Translations under genes and position numbers: made by a program
Part shown: piece after piece, positions 60,703 to 64,000 of the stretch
How the letters are laid out: every line of letters begins with the position of its first letter
How positions within the stretch are numbered: position 1 is the first letter of the stretch
The notes under the pieces: model-generated
Told to the model about the DNA's origin: nothing
The model's input: only the letters and a program-made list of their open reading frames with translations
The model's database searches: none
DNA from: Verrucomicrobiota bacterium
GTDB lineage: Bacteria; Verrucomicrobiota; Verrucomicrobiia; Verrucomicrobiales; Verrucomicrobiaceae
Length of the DNA: 64,000 nucleotides
Assembly: GCA_025360015.1 (NCBI GenBank)
Contig: JANYCZ010000059.1
Location: forward strand, 124,001-188,000
Direction of reading: 5' to 3'

Positions 60703-60722
60703 CGGGGTCTCCCGACCCCGTC
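60694..60722. repeat. Family-1 REP overlapping the uvrA stop
   Basis: CCAAGGTGACGGGGTCTCCC starts inside the last codons of uvrA. The TGA stop at 60700-60702 and the final codons CCA AGG belong to the repeat. Confidence 0.85.
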
Positions 60723-60804
60723 TCTGGCACAAGGCTTCGACCCCTGCGCTAAGCGTCTTGAAGCGCGTGAGGCAAGCCCGAGAAACGCAACTGCAATCTC
60801 CCTC

Positions 60805-60833
60805 TTGCCCCTCTCGCCGCAGAAAGCCATAAT
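60805..60833 (+). promoter_or_regulatory. Putative leaderless promoter of relBE
   Basis: TTGCCC (60805-60810), a 17-nt spacer and CATAAT (60828-60833) form a promoter whose -10 ends 6 nt before the ATG at 60840. The geometry is identical to the promoter at 21505-21533. Confidence 0.5.
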
Positions 60834-60839
60834 GCAGGC

Positions 60840-61055
60840 ATGTCTTCCGCCCAACTTGCCCAAGCCGTGCGTTTGCTGCCACCAGCGGAGCATCATGCTT
60901 TTCTCGATGCCTTGCTGGCCTTCGACGCGGACGCCATTCGCAAACGCCTGGAGGATCTGGATGACATCCGCGATGCGCGTGCTGTGCTCCAGGAAGAAAC
61001 GGAATGGACTCCTTGGGAGAAAGTGAAGGAGGAGCTGCGTGACGTGGCAGGTTAG
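60840..61055 (+). CDS. RelB-like antitoxin, 71 aa
   Basis: A small helical acidic protein: SSAQLAQAVRLLPPAEHHAF, then RKRLEDLDDIRDARAVLQEE and a C-terminal EWTPWEKVKEELRD. The DIRDA(R)xxxxE pattern and the trailing helix match antitoxins of RelE partners. It overlaps the toxin gene by 17 nt. An AAGGAGGA sequence near its end serves the toxin start. Confidence 0.82.
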   Translation: MSSAQLAQAVRLLPPAEHHAFLDALLAFDADAIRKRLEDLDDIRDARAVLQEETEWTPWEKVKEELRDVAG

Positions 61056-61299
61056 CCTCAGCAATCAGGCGCGGAAGTTTCTGCGTGACCTCCGTGACGC
61101 CCGGTTGCTTGAGCGACTCGAAAAAGAGATCGACGCCCTCGCAATCAACCCACGACCACCGGGCATGAAGCAGCTCACCGCCAGCGACGGCATCCACCGT
61201 GTGCGAGTCGGTGACCACCGCATTCTTTACGCAGTGAAAGATGCAGAACTGCTCGTCCTTGTGGTGAAGATCGCACACCGGCGTGAAGTTTACCGGTGA
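61039..61299 (+). CDS. RelE-family toxin, 86 aa
   Basis: A ribosome-dependent mRNA interferase of the RelE type: WQVSLSNQARKFLRDLRD, IDALAINPRPPGMKQLTASDG, then the hallmark HRVRVGDHRILYAVKDAELLV and the end VKIAHRREVYR. It starts at a GTG at 61039. A strong Shine-Dalgarno AAGGAGGA (61027-61034) sits at the proper distance and decides this start. Confidence 0.92.
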   Translation: MTWQVSLSNQARKFLRDLRDARLLERLEKEIDALAINPRPPGMKQLTASDGIHRVRVGDHRILYAVKDAELLVLVVKIAHRREVYR

Positions 61300-61363
61300 A
61301 GGGTCATGTGTTCACCGCTTCATCAAACGCAAGCAGAACCAAGGCGAGGCGAAGCTCCTTAAG

Positions 61364-61458
61364 CCAAGGTGACGGGGTCTCCTGACCCCGTCTAACGTAT
61401 GGCGCGCGAAGCCCTGCATGTTGAATGAACCACGAGGTGGGGAGACCCCGTCACCTTG
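61364..61458. repeat. Inverted pair of family-1 REP palindromes
   Basis: A direct copy (CCAAGGTGACGGGGTCTCCT, from 61364) and an inverted copy ending ACCCCGTCACCTTG at 61458 frame about 45 bp between the relE stop and the convergent phosphatase stop. They probably act as a transcription end for both. Confidence 0.85.
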
Positions 61459-61462
61459 CCCA

Positions 61463-63115
61463 TCATTTCAGCGCCCTCACCAGCGGCTTCCCCATGCACA
61501 TCGGCGGCTCCTGAATCCCCAGCCCCGCCGAAAGGGTCGGCGCGAGATCCGTGATGCTAAACTCATCCGCATACCGCCCCGCCTTAAAACGCGCGCCATA
61601 AAAAATCACCGGCACATGCGTGTCATACGAGAACGGCGAACCATGCGTCGTCCCCGTCGCCGCCTTCCCCGTGCCCGCGATCATCCAGGGCTTGAGAATC
61701 AGCACCACATCGCCGCTGCGCTCGCCATTGAACCCATTGGCGATGCGCTGGCCGATCACGCCCGGCGCGCGGCCTTCCAGCAGTTGCTCACGGCCATACA
61801 CGGCATGAAACACCCCCGTGGACAGCGCCCATTCGCGGATGAACCCAGTCAGTGTCTCCGGCAGCAGCTTCTTCTCCTCCAGCACCGCGTGGTCATAGTA
61901 GAGATTCCCATCCACCAGACGTGGTTTCAGACTGCCTTTCGGAGACAGAAAGTACCGTCCAAGGCCAAAGCGTTCCGCTGCCTTGCCCTGCAGTTCCACG
62001 AGCATATCCGAGACGGCTGGGCGGCCTCCATCCAGCCCCTGCTCCTTCGCATTTTCAGGCGTCGGCGCCACGCCATGGTCCGCCGTCAGCACCATCACCA
62101 CATTCGCCAGTCCCACCTTCTTGTCGAGATAGGCAAACAGCTCCTTCAACTGCCGGTCCAGCCGCAGCGTGATGTCCTGCACCTCTTGCGAATACGGCCC
62201 AAACTTATGTCCGCAGTAGTCGATGGATGAAAACGACACACACAGCAGATCCGGCTTGTCCCCCTGCCCCAGTCCCTCGCCTTCGATCGCCGCCTTCGCA
62301 AACTCCGCCAGCAGCTGGTTTCCAAACGGCGTCGAAAGAATGGGCTCATAACCCTCCGCCTCTTCCTTGATGACCTTGTGCGGAAACGTGCTCGTCGTTT
62401 CACCCGCCAGATGGCTTTCACCCGCCGCCGCATCCGGCACCGGATACTGCTTCTCATCCAGCAGCCGCTCCCAAGTCTGGCCCACAAAGGCATCCGGTCG
62501 CTTGCTGTCATTGAAGGCCTTCACCCAGGCCGGCAGCTCCTTTTGATAGTAGCTGCTGGTGATAAAATTGCCCGAAGCAGACTCAAACCAATAAGCCCCC
62601 GTGGGTTTTTTCCCGGCTGGCAAAATGGCACCGCGATCCTTCACCGACATGCTCACCACCTTGGAGCCCCAGTGCAGCCGCATCTGATCCGCCACCGTGC
62701 CGCCGATGAAATTGCGCGGCGACATCTTGCCCGCCTTCGCATCCGGCTTCGTACCCACGCCCGTCACATCAGCATCCCCCACGCAGTACATCATTTCCCC
62801 GCTGCGCTTGTCGAACCAGTCATTGGCGATCACCCCATGCATCATCGGCGAGCTGCCGCTGAAAAAGCTCGCATGCCCCGGTGCCGTGATGGTGGGATAA
62901 TAATTGTACTGGGCGAAGGTCATGAAGGCCCCCTTGTCCGTCAGCTCACGAAACCCACCCTCAACAAACTGATGGTGAAAACGGTCCAGGTAGTCGTAGC
63001 GCAGCTGATCCACGAGAATGGCCACGACGAGCTTCGGAGCCTTCGGCGGCGCAGCCTGGGCACCCACCGAGCATGCAGCAAGGGCAACGAGAGAAATCAA
63101 GGTGTGATACTTCAT
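61463..63115 (-). CDS. PafA-like alkaline phosphatase / nucleotide pyrophosphatase family protein
   Basis: A 550-aa exported phosphatase. The signal is TLISLVALAACSVGAQA. Motifs in order are VVAILVDQLRYDYL (metal Asp), YYPTITAPGHASFFSG (nucleophile Thr77), HGVIANDWFD (Asn98) and SMSVKDRGAILPAGK (Lys159 and Arg161). Metal-site text SSIDYCGHKFGP, LTADHGVAP and GTTHGSPFSYDTHVP follows. The Thr, Asn, Lys, Arg set is that of the phosphate-irrepressible phosphatase PafA of Bacteroidota, so a phosphomonoesterase freeing phosphate is likely. LAAC could also serve as a lipobox. Confidence 0.9.
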   Translation of the reverse strand: MKYHTLISLVALAACSVGAQAAPPKAPKLVVAILVDQLRYDYLDRFHHQFVEGGFRELTDKGAFMTFAQYNYYPTITAPGHASFFSGSSPMMHGVIANDWFDKRSGEMMYCVGDADVTGVGTKPDAKAGKMSPRNFIGGTVADQMRLHWGSKVVSMSVKDRGAILPAGKKPTGAYWFESASGNFITSSYYQKELPAWVKAFNDSKRPDAFVGQTWERLLDEKQYPVPDAAAGESHLAGETTSTFPHKVIKEEAEGYEPILSTPFGNQLLAEFAKAAIEGEGLGQGDKPDLLCVSFSSIDYCGHKFGPYSQEVQDITLRLDRQLKELFAYLDKKVGLANVVMVLTADHGVAPTPENAKEQGLDGGRPAVSDMLVELQGKAAERFGLGRYFLSPKGSLKPRLVDGNLYYDHAVLEEKKLLPETLTGFIREWALSTGVFHAVYGREQLLEGRAPGVIGQRIANGFNGERSGDVVLILKPWMIAGTGKAATGTTHGSPFSYDTHVPVIFYGARFKAGRYADEFSITDLAPTLSAGLGIQEPPMCMGKPLVRALK

Positions 63116-63178
63116 AAAAAGATTGGGGGCGCAGTAAACAACCCCAAGGCCAGGAAAGTTTCAACAAGTGACGCCCCC

Positions 63179-63208
63179 CAAGGTGACGGGGTCTCCCGAC
63201 CCCGTCTG
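63179..63208. repeat. Family-1 REP palindrome
   Basis: CCAAGGTGACGGGGTCTCCC followed by GACCCCGTC, in the divergent gap between the phosphatase and the ABC transporter gene. The remaining 180 bp up to 63390 show no gene. Confidence 0.85.
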
Positions 63209-63390
63209 GGGTATGGAAGCAGCAGCCCCCGATACCAAGAATGAACCACGCCGACGCGCAGCCCCCCGTCCATAAGTTGCCAACCTCTTGAGACGGGATC
63301 AAACACCCCGCCTCCTTGGCCTTGGGCACACTCCTCACTTGAACTCTCAATCAACCGCAGCCATCAGCACTGCGTAGGAATTCCAAACGA

Positions 63391-64000
63391 ATGAACAACG
63401 GTGACTCCAGCCAGCTCGCAGCGCATGTGAAGGGCATTTCCAAAAGCTTCGGCGACGGTGGCTCTCGTCTCCAGGTGCTGAAGGAGATCAATCTCGAGGT
63501 GCGCCGTGGCGATATCACCATGCTCGTAGGCCCCTCCGGCTGCGGCAAAACCACGCTCATCAGCATCATCGCCGGCACGCTGCGGGCGGATGCGGGAGAG
63601 CTGAGTGTGTTTGGCCATGACTTGCGCAAGATGTCCACCGCAGCAATCACGCGCTTCCGTTCGCGCCACATCGGCTTCATCTTCCAGTCCTTCAATCTCA
63701 TCCCCACACTCACCTGCGCGGAAAACGTCAGCGTACCCCTGCTGATCCAGGGCGTGTCCGCCTCCAAGGCAGAAAAGCGGGCCAAGGAAGTACTGGACCA
63801 AGTAGGCCTTGGCGACCGCTTCAAAAACCGCCCCTCCCAGCTCTCCGGCGGCCAGCAGCAGCGCGTCGCCATCGCCCGTGCCCTGGTACATGAGCCGCAG
63901 CTCATCATCTGCGACGAACCCACCGCAGCGCTGGACGCCAAGAACGGCCACGTCGTGATGGAACTCTTCGAAAACGTAGCCCGTGGCAAAGACCGCGCGG
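63391..64000 (+). CDS. ABC transporter ATP-binding protein, LolD/MacB type (cut by window end)
   Basis: The open frame from the ATG at 63391 runs to the right edge, giving 203 residues. It has VKGISKSFGDG, Walker A VGPSGCGKTTLI, the Q-loop IFQSFNLIPTLTCAENVSVP, signature LSGGQQQRVAIARAL and Walker B LIICDEPTAALD. The NLIPTLTxxENV text is typical of LolD/MacB/FtsE-like exporters of lipoproteins or small molecules. An AGGAA sequence lies 10 nt upstream. The permease is expected beyond the window. Confidence 0.94.
   Translation, partial: MNNGDSSQLAAHVKGISKSFGDGGSRLQVLKEINLEVRRGDITMLVGPSGCGKTTLISIIAGTLRADAGELSVFGHDLRKMSTAAITRFRSRHIGFIFQSFNLIPTLTCAENVSVPLLIQGVSASKAEKRAKEVLDQVGLGDRFKNRPSQLSGGQQQRVAIARALVHEPQLIICDEPTAALDAKNGHVVMELFENVARGKDRA

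Overview
The window is a high-GC bacterial chromosome segment, most likely from a verrucomicrobium of the Prosthecobacter/Verrucomicrobium type within the PVC superphylum. The evidence is a PSCyt1/DUF1549/DUF1553 protein next to a DUF1501 protein, a PVC-type heme-binding CxxCH protein, DUF1080 and PEP-CTERM proteins, LamG domains and a DUF4058 protein, with ordinary housekeeping genes (uvrA, hisD, rarA, manA, glcD, glcF) between them. I see no phage and no large integrated element.

Layout. Positions 1-2014 hold the start of a lipoprotein cut by the window edge, an unknown cytosolic protein and a PEP-CTERM protein. From 8256 down to 2020 a minus-strand cluster encodes an ExbB/ExbD proton channel, a TonB-like protein, a membrane zinc ribbon, a MoxR ATPase and a DUF58 domain fused to a TgpA-type transglutaminase. 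Positions 8568-11729 carry a compact NagA-like deacetylase, a small membrane protein and a lipase-maturation-factor-like protein. A tRNA-Pro gene at 11825 is followed by a HigBA toxin-antitoxin (TA) pair and a decayed copy of the tRNA 3' half, which looks like a 1-kb tRNA-associated island. Positions 12940-17074 are a four-gene operon (YbjN-like, PH domain, NarL-type kinase and regulator). VapBC, the PSCyt protein, a second TA pair, DUF1501 and DUF1080 follow up to 24960. A prolyl oligopeptidase, an HNH protein, a HerA-like ATPase and a REP-associated transposase lie at 25054-31072.

Positions 31167-37305 contain a flavin reductase of the CysJ/CPR type and then a complete Cre system: creC, creB, creD and an unknown secreted protein. 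Both transcription units start behind a regular array of four GTGAA/ATGAA boxes at 11-bp steps. Read on the gene strand this is the TTCAC-N6-TTCAC cre tag known from Escherichia coli, in doubled form, inside a roughly 200-bp duplicated block. Positions 37559-52478 carry the heme-binding dehydrogenase, an esterase, a 3D-domain lipoprotein, RarA, DUF4058, Rrf2, a YeiH-type transporter, a Gln/Gly/Tyr-rich lipoprotein, a FAD oxidoreductase, a Vgb-like propeller, a flavin reductase and GlcF. GlcD, ManA, a lipoprotein, HisD, a membrane-anchored protein, UvrA, a RelBE pair, a PafA-like phosphatase and the start of a LolD/MacB-type ABC ATPase complete the window.

Three families of short palindromes are scattered between genes. 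The commonest, with core ACGGGGTCTCCCGACCCCGT, flanks the REP-associated transposase on both sides. Four type II TA pairs lie in 64 kb. Three of them have a -10 hexamer only 6 or 7 nt before the first start codon, which predicts leaderless mRNA. Starts were chosen by signal peptides, gene overlaps and family length; functions come from motifs read by eye, without database searches.
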